A DNA stretch of 9,323 bases from Thioalkalivibrio sp. (GTDB lineage: Bacteria; Pseudomonadota; Gammaproteobacteria; Ectothiorhodospirales; Ectothiorhodospiraceae), in assembly GCA_003563455.1 (NCBI GenBank), contig PWRV01000051.1, positions 1-9,323 of the forward strand, written 5' to 3'. Position numbers and translations under genes: made by a program. Of the stretch, positions 1 to 7,811 are shown one piece after another. The notes beneath the pieces were generated by a model. The model was not told the DNA's origin. It saw only the letters and a list, made by a program, of their open reading frames with translations, and searched no databases. The number at the start of each line of letters is the position of its first letter. Position 1 is the stretch's first letter.

Positions 1-576
1 CGCGAGATCGCGACCCTCGACGAGCGCCGGGACATTCGCGCGCTGCAGGAGGCACTGGAAGCGGAGCGGCACGGCGTCCGGCGGGCCGGTGCGGCCTACG
101 TGCCGGACATCAATCTGTTGCTCCGCTACCAGCACGTCGACGCCGATCGCCCGCTCGGTTTCACCGAGTCCGGCTGGCTTGCGGCGGTCACGCTGCAATG
201 GACCCCGTTTGCCGGATTCAGCCAGGCGGGCGCCGTCGACGAGGCCCGCGCGAGCCAGGCCGAAACGCGCGCCGAACTCCATTCGCTGCGTATGGAGGCC
301 CGCACGGAGGCGCGGACCGCGTTCGCGGACTGGGAAGCCGAAGTCTTCGCCTGGGAGCAGGCCCGGGCCGGGATCGCGGAGGCGGAGGCCGCGCTGGAGC
401 TTACCGAGGGCCGTTACGCCGAAGGCCTGGATGACATCACCGCACTGCTGCAGGCGCAAACCGAGGAACTCGCGGCGCTCACCCGTGAGCTCAACGCACG
501 CTATGGCGCGGTCGTTGCCGCACAGCGTTATCGGCTTGCGGTCGAGGCCGGCGATCCCGGAGCGATCGTCCGATGA
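1..576 (+). CDS. TolC-family outer membrane efflux protein, C-terminal part (5' end outside the window)
   Basis: The reading frame is open from base 1 and ends at the TGA at 574-576, giving 191 residues of a longer protein. The fragment shows the pattern of the second outer membrane efflux protein (OEP) repeat. First comes a helix ending in AAYVPDINLLLRY, then a beta-strand segment (GWLAAVTLQWTPFAGF), then long Ala/Glu/Arg-rich amphipathic helices containing ALELTEGRYAEGLDDITALL, a typical OEP signature. In this family the protein trimerises into an outer membrane barrel with a periplasmic helical tunnel, the exit duct of tripartite pumps. Its stop codon overlaps the start of the membrane fusion protein gene in an ATGA, so it is almost certainly the first or an early gene of the pump operon and the cognate exit duct. 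The signal peptide and first repeat cannot be seen. The family call is firm; the substrate is unknown. Confidence 0.88.
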   Translation, partial: REIATLDERRDIRALQEALEAERHGVRRAGAAYVPDINLLLRYQHVDADRPLGFTESGWLAAVTLQWTPFAGFSQAGAVDEARASQAETRAELHSLRMEARTEARTAFADWEAEVFAWEQARAGIAEAEAALELTEGRYAEGLDDITALLQAQTEELAALTRELNARYGAVVAAQRYRLAVEAGDPGAIVR

Positions 577-1685
577 AGCTGCGTCGCCCATTCTGTCTGG
601 TTCCCTTCTTGCTGGTGATCGGCCTGATCGCCGGTTGCGAGCAGGTGCCCGATACCGTGGAAGATCTCCCGGCCATGCCCGTCACCGTCTTCGAAACCGA
701 GGACATCGAGCGCGAGGCGATGGTCAAGGTGGCCGGCGTCGTGCAGCCGGACCAGCGAGCGGGTCTGGGCACGAGGCAGGCCGGGACCGTGGAGGCGGTC
801 TTCGTGGAGGCAGGCGACCGGGTGGAGGCGGAACAGCCGATCCTGCAGGTCGACGCCCGCGACCTTGAGGCTGCGCGCAGCGCCGCCCGTCTCCAGGTGC
901 AGGCTGCGCGTGCCGCTTGGGAGCAGGCAGACCAGAACCGGCGCCGCTTCGAGCGGCTCTACGAGCAGCAACTCGTGGCACGGATCCGCAAGGAGGAGGC
1001 GCAGATCGAGGCGGACAGCGCGCGCGGACTGCTGGCCCAGGCGGAGGCGGAACTCGCGGCCATCGAGGTCAACCTGGATTACGCCACCCTGCGGGCACCG
1101 TTCGACGGGATCGTCAGCGAGGTGATCGCCGAGACCGGGACCTTCGTGGCGCCCGGTCCGCCGCTGGTCGTGTTCGAAGACCGCCGGCGCCTCAACGTCG
1201 AGGCGAGCATCGATCAGGCCAGTTCCGGGCGGCTCCGGACGGGGCAAGAGCTACCGATCTGGATCTCCGGCGTCGACGCGACAGTCACGGGCCGGGTCCA
1301 GGCGGTGTTGCCGGGACTGGAGGACATCGGAGTCGGCCTGCGCCTGCGCCTGGTGATTGACGACCCGCCGGAGACACTCGAGCCCGGAATGGTCGCCGAG
1401 GTCCAGGTACCGTCGGGAATGCCGGCGCGGAGCCTCACCTCGGTACCGGAATCCGCGCTGCTGCGCCGCGGGCAGCTCGTGGGCGTGTTCGTGGTCGAGA
1501 CCGATGACGCGGGTGAACTGCGCGCGCGGCTTCGCTGGATCAATCTCGGAGACGCGGATCCGGCCACGGGCCGGACCGAGGTCGTACGAGGCCTGTCCGG
1601 TGGCGAGCGCATTGTTTTTGGAGACGCGGTGGCCAGACTGAGCGATAACCAGCGGGTGACCGTCGAGTCCGGGGCTCCGGACTGA
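573..1685 (+). CDS. RND efflux periplasmic adaptor (membrane fusion protein), lipoprotein
   Basis: This 370-residue protein matches the HlyD/AcrA-type adaptor family in size and layout. It begins with a lipoprotein signal peptide: MKLRR, a hydrophobic stretch at about 7-21, then the lipobox LIAGC with Cys22 as the predicted lipidated residue. The adaptor should therefore be anchored in the inner membrane by its lipid. A lipoyl-like half-domain lies at about 66-96 (GTVEAVFVEAGDRV, then PILQVDARDL). A charged helical hairpin spans about 97-165. The second lipoyl half is at about 168-200 (LDYATLRAPFDGIVSEV, G-T-FVAPG). Beta-barrel and membrane-proximal regions follow at about 207-365, with LEPGMVAEVQVP at 269-280. 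In this family the adaptor bridges the RND pump and the TolC-like duct. The start ATG overlaps the upstream stop (ATGA) and the stop overlaps the pump start, which indicates translational coupling. The substrate cannot be told from sequence. Confidence 0.93.
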   Translation: MKLRRPFCLVPFLLVIGLIAGCEQVPDTVEDLPAMPVTVFETEDIEREAMVKVAGVVQPDQRAGLGTRQAGTVEAVFVEAGDRVEAEQPILQVDARDLEAARSAARLQVQAARAAWEQADQNRRRFERLYEQQLVARIRKEEAQIEADSARGLLAQAEAELAAIEVNLDYATLRAPFDGIVSEVIAETGTFVAPGPPLVVFEDRRRLNVEASIDQASSGRLRTGQELPIWISGVDATVTGRVQAVLPGLEDIGVGLRLRLVIDDPPETLEPGMVAEVQVPSGMPARSLTSVPESALLRRGQLVGVFVVETDDAGELRARLRWINLGDADPATGRTEVVRGLSGGERIVFGDAVARLSDNQRVTVESGAPD

Positions 1686-4600
1686 TGGCACGGCTCGGCC
1701 TCGCCGGCCACCTCGCCGAGCGGCTGATCGACTCCCCGCTCGTGCCGCTGATCCTCGTGGCCGCGCTGCTGATGGGTGCCTACGGCCTGACGATGACCCC
1801 GCGCGAGGACCGGCCGGACATCGAGGTTCCCACCGCGCTGATTGTGATCAGCTTTCCCGGAGCCGGGGTCGAGCGAGTCGACGAACTCGTCGCGAGGCCC
1901 GCCGGCGCGTGGGCCAGCCAGCTCGAGCGCGTGGTAGAGGTGAAAACCGTTGCCGCGGCGGACGCCGCCGTCATCGAGGTTGAATTCGCGACGAGCATCA
2001 GTGATGCCCAGGCCTACGCGGAACTCAGGGACCTGATGGAGACCAACCGGGAGCGCCTGCCGCCCGGCGCCGATGTCGAATCGATCCGCACCGTCGGCGA
2101 CGAAGTCTTCACCGGACTGATGGTGACGCTGTCCAGCCCCCGGCTGGGCGAATACGAACTGCATCGGCTCGGCTCCGAACTCGCGGCACGCCTGGAGGCT
2201 GTGGAAGGGGTGCGGGCGATCAATGTGCACGGTGGACGGCCGCGCGAGCTCCAGGTGATGCCACGACCGAGCGAGCTGGCCGCGCGGGACCTCGACATTG
2301 TGCAGATCCACGAGGCGATCGTCGGCGCCAGCCTGCGCCTGCCAGCCGAGCCGCTGCGGGCCGACCCGTCGCAGCGGATTCGCGTCGGTGCCTGGCCGGC
2401 CTCGATCGAGGAGATCGAGCAGATCCCCGTGGGCGTCGGGCCCGCCGGCGTGATCCGCCTGGGCGACGTTGCAGAGGTCTTCGACGGCCCCGCGCCCGAT
2501 AACACCCGCAGCGTCCACTGGCGGCGCGGACAGGCCACGGAGGTCGCCGCCGTCAGCCTCGCGGTCACCAGCATCCCGCACCGGAACATCAGTGCCGTCA
2601 CCGAGCGGACGCTGGAGCGCCTGGAGGCGCTTCGCCCCGACCTGATCCCCTCGGACGTTGCGGTGGACATTGCGTACGACGCCGGCCGTGCGGCCACCGA
2701 GACGGTGCAAAGCGTATTGGAGAACTTCTTCATGGCCACCGTGGTTGTGGTGGTCATTATCCTGATCGGCCTCGGCTGGCGGGCGGCAGTCGGGGTTTCG
2801 TTCCTGATCCCGGCGATCCTCTCCATTGTTCCGTTCGCCTATCTCTGGATCGGATTCAGCCTCAATCCCGTCTCGATCGCCGCAATGATCTTCGCGATCG
2901 GGCTGGTTGCCGATGACACGGTGATCATTCTCGAGAACATCGGCCGGCACTTCCGCGAGGCCGGCGAACGAACCCGCGAAGTCGTGGTGCGGGCAGTCGA
3001 TGAAGTCGGCAATCCGACCATCCTCGCGGTCTTCCTGATCGTCGCCACGCTACTGCCGACCGCCTTCATTACGGGGGAGATGGGCCAGTACACGCGCGCG
3101 ATTCCGGTGGGGGCCTCGCTGGCGATCCTGTTTTCCCTGACCATCGCGCTGACCGTCACCCCGTTCGTGGCCTACCGGCTTCTGCGCGCGCCGCAAGGCC
3201 CCGAGCGGGCCGCAAAGGACAACGACGGGAGTGGCGACAAGGAGGATGCCAGTGGGAATCCACCGGGCCGGCTGGCGGAAATGTACCGCTTCACGCTGAC
3301 CCCCTTCTTCCGGCACACGTGGCTGCGCTGGGTCCTGTACCTCGGGATGGCGGTCCTGCTGATCGCCAGCGTATCGATGGTTGCCTTCCGGGCGGTGCAG
3401 CTGACTCTGGTCCCGTTCCTCGACCGCGAGGTCTTCGTGGTCGAGATTGAACTGCCGCCCGGTACTCCGCTGGAACGCACACTGGAGGCCGCCACGACCG
3501 TGGGCCGTTCGCTGCACGCGGAGCCGGAGGTGCAGGCCTACACGGTCTTTGCAGGGCAGGAAGGCCCTCCCCTGCTGCCTCCGCCCGGACCACCCGACAT
3601 CGTCGATGCCGGCTCGCATCGGGCCAGTCTCTATGTGCAGCTCACGCACGAGGACGAGCGCACGCGCCTGAGCTACGAGCTCGGCCGCGAACTGTTCCAT
3701 CGGCTGCCCGATCTGCTCGCGCCGTTCGACGGACGGGCATGGATTCGGCAGATCCCCTCCGGACCTTCCAGCGATAATGCCGTACAGGCCGAGATCTTCG
3801 GCTCCGATCTCAAGAAACGGAAGAAGCTCGCGGATACGCTCGACACGCTGCTCGAACGTCACCACGCAGCCGGTGCGGTGGAGCGGTTTCCGAAACCCAC
3901 CGGGACGGATCTGCACCTGACCGTGGACCAGACCCGGGCCGCAGCGCAGGGTGTGCCCGCGGCCCGGGCCGCGGCGGCCGTACAGATGGCCCTGAGCGGG
4001 CGGATCGCAACCGATCTCGACCTGCCGGGAGAGCGCCGGCCGGTACCGGTGGTGGTGCGATTCGCGGAGAGCGAACGGCTTTGGGTCGAGGATCTGGCCG
4101 GTGTCTACATCCGCAGCGAACAGGGTCGCGCGGTCGCGCTGCGCGACCTGCTGGACATCGAGGAAGCTCCGGCGACACCGCATCGCCATCGCAAGAACCA
4201 GCTGACGGTCTACTACGTTGCAGCAGAAATCGACCGCGACCGCAGCCAGCCCGTGTCGGTGCAGCGTGATCTGGTGCAGGGATTGCTTGCCGAGGATATG
4301 TCGATGCCGGAGATCCGGTGGCTGAGCCCTCCGGACGACGATGCGGAAATCACCTTGTTCTGGGGCGGCGAATGGCAGATCACCCAGCAGGTTTACCGCG
4401 ACCTCGCCTGGGCGGGGCTGGCGGTGATCCTGGTGATCTACACGCTCCTCTCGGCCTGGTTCAATTCCTACGTGATCCCGCTGGTGATCATGGCCCCGAT
4501 CCCGCTCGTCTTTATCGGCGTGATTCCGGCGCACTGGCTGATGGGCCTCGATATTGCCGGCCTGGGCGTCCTGGGCGTGATCGCACTGGCGGGCATCGTG

Positions 4601-4876
4601 GTGCGCAATGCCGTGCTCCTGGTGGACTTCACCCAGAAACGCGTGGATGGAGGGATGGAAATCAGTGATGCACTGATCAACGCCGGCGCGCTGCGCACCC
4701 GGCCGATCCTGCTCACCGCGAGCACGGTGGCGTTCGGCAGTGGCGCGCTGATCTTCGAGCCCGCCCTGCAGCCCCTTGGGCTGACGCTCATCAGCGGGGT
4801 CGTGGTCGCGACGCTGCTGACACTGCTGCTGATTCCGACGCTGTACTACTCGGCCCTCGGCTCGAAGGCACGCTAA
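1685..4876 (+). CDS. RND-family inner membrane efflux pump (AcrB/acriflavin-resistance type)
   Basis: This 1063-residue protein is full length for the family (AcrB is about 1049). It has the duplicated RND plan: TM1 at about 17-35, a first periplasmic porter/docking region to about 344, TM2-TM6 at about 345-500, a charged cytosolic linker at about 503-530, TM7 at about 548-568, a second periplasmic region to about 902, and TM8-TM12 at about 907-1060. The TM4 motif FAIGLVADDTVIILENI carries the acidic pair Asp410-Asp411, which corresponds to the AcrB proton-relay aspartates. The TM10 motif GIVVRNAVLLVDF places Arg974 where AcrB has its relay lysine (K940). The family uses proton influx to expel substrates through an adaptor and an outer membrane duct, and both partners are encoded immediately upstream. 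The ATG at 1685 shares one base with the adaptor's TGA. The acidic pair argues for a proton-driven HAE-type pump; drugs, solvents or other amphiphiles are all possible substrates. Confidence 0.95.
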   Translation: MARLGLAGHLAERLIDSPLVPLILVAALLMGAYGLTMTPREDRPDIEVPTALIVISFPGAGVERVDELVARPAGAWASQLERVVEVKTVAAADAAVIEVEFATSISDAQAYAELRDLMETNRERLPPGADVESIRTVGDEVFTGLMVTLSSPRLGEYELHRLGSELAARLEAVEGVRAINVHGGRPRELQVMPRPSELAARDLDIVQIHEAIVGASLRLPAEPLRADPSQRIRVGAWPASIEEIEQIPVGVGPAGVIRLGDVAEVFDGPAPDNTRSVHWRRGQATEVAAVSLAVTSIPHRNISAVTERTLERLEALRPDLIPSDVAVDIAYDAGRAATETVQSVLENFFMATVVVVVIILIGLGWRAAVGVSFLIPAILSIVPFAYLWIGFSLNPVSIAAMIFAIGLVADDTVIILENIGRHFREAGERTREVVVRAVDEVGNPTILAVFLIVATLLPTAFITGEMGQYTRAIPVGASLAILFSLTIALTVTPFVAYRLLRAPQGPERAAKDNDGSGDKEDASGNPPGRLAEMYRFTLTPFFRHTWLRWVLYLGMAVLLIASVSMVAFRAVQLTLVPFLDREVFVVEIELPPGTPLERTLEAATTVGRSLHAEPEVQAYTVFAGQEGPPLLPPPGPPDIVDAGSHRASLYVQLTHEDERTRLSYELGRELFHRLPDLLAPFDGRAWIRQIPSGPSSDNAVQAEIFGSDLKKRKKLADTLDTLLERHHAAGAVERFPKPTGTDLHLTVDQTRAAAQGVPAARAAAAVQMALSGRIATDLDLPGERRPVPVVVRFAESERLWVEDLAGVYIRSEQGRAVALRDLLDIEEAPATPHRHRKNQLTVYYVAAEIDRDRSQPVSVQRDLVQGLLAEDMSMPEIRWLSPPDDDAEITLFWGGEWQITQQVYRDLAWAGLAVILVIYTLLSAWFNSYVIPLVIMAPIPLVFIGVIPAHWLMGLDIAGLGVLGVIALAGIVVRNAVLLVDFTQKRVDGGMEISDALINAGALRTRPILLTASTVAFGSGALIFEPALQPLGLTLISGVVVATLLTLLLIPTLYYSALGSKAR

Positions 4877-4913
4877 CTCCCATGGCGCTGCGCGACCCCC
4901 GATGATGCACCCT

Positions 4914-4937
4914 CCCTCCCCCACCTGTGGGGGAGGG
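4914..4937. repeat. Perfect 11-bp inverted repeat, pyrimidine/purine biased
   Basis: The left arm CCCTCCCCCAC (4914-4924) is the exact reverse complement of GTGGGGGAGGG (4927-4937), with only CT between. With so short a loop the innermost pairs would open, leaving about ten pairs. It lies 38 bases after the RND stop codon. It may be an RNA 3'-end stabiliser, a Rho-related end, or part of a dispersed extragenic repeat. The purine-rich arm has several G-runs and continues into GGGTGGGGGC. Confidence 0.75.
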
Positions 4938-4961
4938 CTGGGGTGGGGGCGCGGCGTCGGG

Positions 4962-4996
4962 CCCGGCCCTCACGCCCGGCCCTCACCCCCGGCCCT
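4962..4996. repeat. Three tandem copies of a 13-bp unit (CCCGGCCCTCACN type)
   Basis: Copies begin at 4962, 4975 and 4988, exactly 13 bases apart. The first two share CCCGGCCCTCAC completely and differ only in the last base. The third keeps CCCGGCCCT and then diverges. The unit resembles the CCCTCACCCC-GGCCCT repeats often scattered between genes in high-GC proteobacteria. The copy number is small and no function is implied. Confidence 0.7.
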
Positions 4997-5147
4997 GTTA
5001 TTCCGGGGATCCTGCCCTCCGCCCTTTTGGCCCGCCTTCGGCGGTTCGAGTCGCTCCCGAACGTGGGCACCTTGTCCGCAAGCGGGAGAGGAGAGAAATG
5101 CGTGAAGTTGCCACCAAGCGGTTCCGGGCAGCCAGCGGACCTCGTCC

Positions 5148-5465
5148 TCAGTTGGGCGGTGGCCGCCGCCAGCGAGGCTTGCGTGCCTGCCAGACCGCCA
5201 CCCAGAAGGCAGGCGTGAAGACCAGCAGCAGAAACACGATCGCAGGCACCACGCGCTCGAGTGCCTCCGACAGGTCCAGAACCACGGCAAGCCAAGAGAA
5301 GAGGGCAAACAGAATTCCGGCGATCAGCGTGAAGAGCGAAACGAAGATCAGGTAGGCGGCAAACGGCCGCTGATCCGGATGCCGAATACGCAGCACCAGC
5401 GGTATCGCCAGGATAAAAAAGGCGATCCAGACGAGAAATGCCGCGAAGAAGGTTCCGTTTTCCAT
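5148..5465 (-). CDS. Small three-helix membrane protein of unknown function
   Basis: The gene encodes 105 residues. Three hydrophobic segments are visible: about 6-26 (FFAAFLVWIAFFILAIPLVL), about 36-63 and about 72-92. Loop 1 is basic (RIRHPDQR) and so is the tail (RKPRWRR), while the second loop (DLSEALER) has net negative charge. By the positive-inside rule this predicts the N-terminus outside and the C-terminus in the cytosol. A ribosome binding site GGAGG (minus strand, 5475-5479) lies nine bases before the ATG and supports this start. I do not recognise a family and see no catalytic motif. The gene is divergent from the SLC13-type permease and convergent with the efflux operon. Shared control with the permease is possible because their starts are only about 265 bases apart, but nothing in the sequence proves it. 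Confidence 0.82.
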   Translation of the reverse strand: MENGTFFAAFLVWIAFFILAIPLVLRIRHPDQRPFAAYLIFVSLFTLIAGILFALFSWLAVVLDLSEALERVVPAIVFLLLVFTPAFWVAVWQARKPRWRRPPPN

Positions 5466-5729
5466 CAGAATGTGCCTCCACTGCGTTTAATGGTCGCTGC
5501 AAGTCGCAGGCCCGTCGGTTTCCGGTACTGCACTCCCGGCTCCGGACTCCGTGCCGGAATCCGCGGCCCGGACAGCCGCCGGCAGTCGCTTGGAACCTGG
5601 ATCCGGCGAGGCCGCGGCAATCGGTGCACGAGGTCGTGCGAACTCCAAACGTAGCATGCTTTACGCGTGTCGCCCAGCGGCTTCGACAATCGTCTGGGAC
5701 GGCCTCCAGCACCCGCACGGAGGGAAAAG
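5466..5729. other. Divergent intergenic region, no clear promoter recognised
   Basis: These 264 bases separate the starts of the small membrane protein (-) and the SLC13-type permease (+), so promoters for both should lie here. I found the two ribosome binding sites near the ends but no convincing -35/-10 pair on either strand. The best -10-like hexamer is TAGCAT at 5653-5658, with no matching -35 upstream. Open frames crossing the region look like GC-rich chance frames. Confidence 0.5.
5719..5724 (+). promoter_or_regulatory. Ribosome binding site deciding the GTG start of the SLC13-type gene
   Basis: GGAGGG sits five bases before a GTG at 5730. The in-frame alternative GTG at 5667 has no comparable purine-rich motif and would add 21 polar, Arg/Pro-rich residues before the first membrane helix. 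Both facts favour 5730 as the true start. Confidence 0.8.
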
Positions 5730-7547
5730 GTGACCGTCGAAATCGCTCTGGTCTTCACCATCATTGCCGTGGGTCTCTACCTTTTCGCCAGCGAAAAACT
5801 GCCGCTGGACATCACCGCGATCCTGATCATGATCACCCTGATCGCGATTCCGCTGCTGTTCCACTCAGATTGGCTGCTGGAACGGGACATCGATCTCCAG
5901 GCGGCCTTCCCCACCGTCCGCGAGGGGCTGTCGGGACTCTCGAGCCCGGCGACGGTCACCGTGCTGGCGATGTTCATCCTCTCGGGAGGTATCCAGCGCT
6001 CGGGGCTGATTCATGTACTCGGACAGCGCCTGTTTCCGATGGTCGGCAAATCGGAGTTGCGCATGATCCTGGTCATCGCGGCGCTGGTGGGACTGACCTC
6101 GGGATTTATCAACAATACCGCAGCGGTGGCCGTGGCGATTCCACTGATCCTGGACATGGCGAGGCGTCTGAAGATGCAGGCCTCCCGGCTGCTGCTCCCC
6201 GTGAGTTTCTTCGGCATGCTGGGTGGCACACTGACCCTGATCGGGACCTCCACCAACATTCTGGCCTCCACACTCCTCGCGGATACCGAGGATTTCGGGC
6301 GCCAGATCGGCATGTTCGAATTCACGCACCTGGGCCTGATCGTACTGGGCACGGGGCTGATCTACTTCGTGAGCGTCGGCCGCTGGCTGATGCCGAAACA
6401 GGACCCGATCCGGCTGGGCGGGAACGAAGACCGCTTCATCATCGAACTGGGCGTACCCCCGGACAGCCCCCTGGTGAACCGCACCCTCGCGGACCACGGG
6501 TTTTCGATCAAGGCCTCGGTCGAGGTGCTGAAACTCCTCCGCGGCGAGACCGCGCACATCAAGCGCGCCGAAGAGATCCGGCTGCGGCCCGACGACATCA
6601 TCCAGGTGCGTGCGGACCTCCGGCAGGTGATGGACCTGATCAAGGCCGACGACCTGGAGGTCCTCTCGGTATCCGGCGAATCCAGCCGTGTCCGCGGAGA
6701 CGGCAAGCTGATCCGCGTTCTGCTACGGAATTCCCAGCTCTTCGACGGCCGGGAGGCCCGCTCAGCGAAGTTCTGGGATCGCTACCAGGCGCGGCTGATC
6801 GGCCTCGAGAAGGAGACGCTCGAAAAGCGGCGGATTGCCGACGAACCCCTCGCGACGGGCGAGATCGTGCTGCTGGAGATCTCCCGCACGGCACTGGCCC
6901 GCCTTCGCGACACGCGGGACCTGGTGATACTCGAGGAGAGCCAGGACGAGTTCGATCGGCGCCGCATGTGGACTGCGGGGGGCATCATGGCCGCGGTGGT
7001 GCTTGGGGCCGCGCTGACGCCACTGCCCATTGTGGTCACGGCGCTGCTCGGCGTCGTCGCGATGGTCACCACGAGTTGCATCAGCACGAAACACATGTAC
7101 ACCGAGGTATCGTGGCCCGTGATCTTCCTGCTGGCCGGGGTGATTCCGTTGGGGATCACCATGACCAAGTCGGGCGCCGCCGATCTGCTCGCGGGACTGC
7201 TGGCGGCCCACGCACTTGGCTGGCACCCCATTCTCGTGTTGATGGCCCTGTACCTGACGACCACCCTGTTGACCGAGATGGTCAGCAACAACGCCTCGGT
7301 CGTGATCCTGGTCCCCGTGGCAATCTCGCTGGGGCACATCCTGCAGATCGATATCTTCGCGCTCGTGCTGGCGGTGATGTTCGCCGCCTCCACCAGCTTC
7401 CTGTCCCCCATCGGTTACCAGACCAACACCATGATCTTCGGTACGGGGCTCTATCGCTTCACCGACTTCGCGAAGCTCGGTATGCCGCTCAATCTGCTGC
7501 TGATGGTGGTGTCCAGCGTCAGCATCTGGTGGCTCTGGCTCGTGTGA
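5730..7547 (+). CDS. SLC13/DASS-type permease with two cytosolic TrkA-C (RCK_C) domains
   Basis: From the GTG at 5730 this is a 605-residue protein, fitting SLC13-family permeases that carry inserted TrkA-C domains. The N-terminal membrane half spans about 1-220. It contains the substrate-site motif SGFINNTAAVAVAIP (NNT at 128-130) followed by LIGTSTNILAS. Two soluble regions with RCK_C character follow, about 235-300 and about 325-405. The first has the typical ending RLRPDDIIQVRADLRQV; the second reads as a divergent copy (GEIVLLEIS). The second membrane half (about 415-605) repeats the substrate motif as TEMVSNNASVVILVP (519-523) and ends with STSFLSPIGYQTNTMIFGTG. Known relatives move divalent anions such as dicarboxylates or sulfate, usually with sodium, and RCK_C domains often sense small ligands. 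The substrate here cannot be assigned; sulfate or a dicarboxylate are guesses. It appears to be a single-gene unit. Confidence 0.9.
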   Translation: MTVEIALVFTIIAVGLYLFASEKLPLDITAILIMITLIAIPLLFHSDWLLERDIDLQAAFPTVREGLSGLSSPATVTVLAMFILSGGIQRSGLIHVLGQRLFPMVGKSELRMILVIAALVGLTSGFINNTAAVAVAIPLILDMARRLKMQASRLLLPVSFFGMLGGTLTLIGTSTNILASTLLADTEDFGRQIGMFEFTHLGLIVLGTGLIYFVSVGRWLMPKQDPIRLGGNEDRFIIELGVPPDSPLVNRTLADHGFSIKASVEVLKLLRGETAHIKRAEEIRLRPDDIIQVRADLRQVMDLIKADDLEVLSVSGESSRVRGDGKLIRVLLRNSQLFDGREARSAKFWDRYQARLIGLEKETLEKRRIADEPLATGEIVLLEISRTALARLRDTRDLVILEESQDEFDRRRMWTAGGIMAAVVLGAALTPLPIVVTALLGVVAMVTTSCISTKHMYTEVSWPVIFLLAGVIPLGITMTKSGAADLLAGLLAAHALGWHPILVLMALYLTTTLLTEMVSNNASVVILVPVAISLGHILQIDIFALVLAVMFAASTSFLSPIGYQTNTMIFGTGLYRFTDFAKLGMPLNLLLMVVSSVSIWWLWLV

Positions 7548-7811
7548 AGCGCAGCGGGAAGCCCCCGACACCGACGACCGCGCTGCGATCACGGGTGACG
7601 CTTTGCCCGCAAGGTGAAGATACAGTCACGCAAGAACACGGAACCTGATTATCGCGAAGGCTTCGCCGGGGGTGACCCGCGTCGTCCGGAAGCAGCGCAG
7701 CTGCAAAAGGCCAGAGTCTGGCCGATGGTTTTCCGGCGCCCGATCGGCGAGAGGGCTCGCCTCCTGAAAGCAAGCAGCCTTCGCGGAGCTTTCGTGATCG
7801 TCAGGACAGGG
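7548..7811. other. Convergent spacer with two tight palindromes, no gene seen
   Basis: Between the SLC13-type stop and the shared terminator there is no frame with family features. Two near-perfect palindromes with a single central base occur: GCGAAG-G-CTTCGC at 7654-7666 and GGCCAGA-G-TCTGGCC at 7709-7723. The second is flanked by AAAA on the left and, five bases after it, by TTTT on the right, so it could be a weak terminator for the permease gene. A frame at 7614-7901 (+) runs through the region but overlaps the terminator and the end of the opposite gene and resembles nothing. Confidence 0.5.
7709..7723. repeat. 15-bp palindrome GGCCAGA-G-TCTGGCC
   Basis: Seven-base arms are perfect reverse complements around one central G. 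Realistic RNA folding would open the innermost pairs. The palindrome lies 162 bases after the permease stop codon. The A-run before it and the T-run at 7729-7732 give it a loose terminator look, but the spacing from stem to T-run is long. A protein-binding site is also possible. Confidence 0.5.

Larger units (their letters stand above)
4877..5147. other. Convergent intergenic spacer with multiple palindromes and tandem repeats
   Basis: This 271-base spacer lies between the stop of the RND gene (+) and the stop of the small membrane protein gene (-), so transcripts from both sides end here. It holds an 11-bp perfect inverted repeat (4914-4937), three 13-bp tandem units (4962-4996), a small CCGCC/GGCGG hairpin (5032-5044) and an imperfect GC-rich hairpin (5070-5091, two G-U pairs and one mismatch). 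None is followed by a clear T-run, so I do not call a classical intrinsic terminator. The style matches GC-rich dispersed extragenic repeats common in high-GC proteobacteria. I see no convincing gene here. Confidence 0.6.

Noticed and set aside
1214..4924. Long minus-strand frames opposite the adaptor and RND genes
   Set aside because: They are antisense to clear family genes, have low-complexity basic composition and show no family pattern.
4962..4996. CRISPR-like short repeats
   Set aside because: The units are 13 bp and directly adjacent, with no spacers and only three copies.
5098..5355. ATG with a good GGAGAGGAGAG site upstream on the plus strand
   Set aside because: The frame is antisense to the small membrane protein and looks non-protein-like; the purine stretch is explained by the repeat hairpin at 5070-5091.
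5667..5729. Upstream GTG start for the permease
   Set aside because: It has no ribosome binding site and adds an Arg/Pro-rich stretch before the first helix, whereas GTG 5730 has GGAGGG at good spacing.
5438..7648. A 736-codon plus-strand frame overlapping the permease
   Set aside because: It runs in another frame across the SLC13-type gene, is rich in Arg/Gly/Pro/His without membrane segments or motifs, and is a GC-rich shadow frame.
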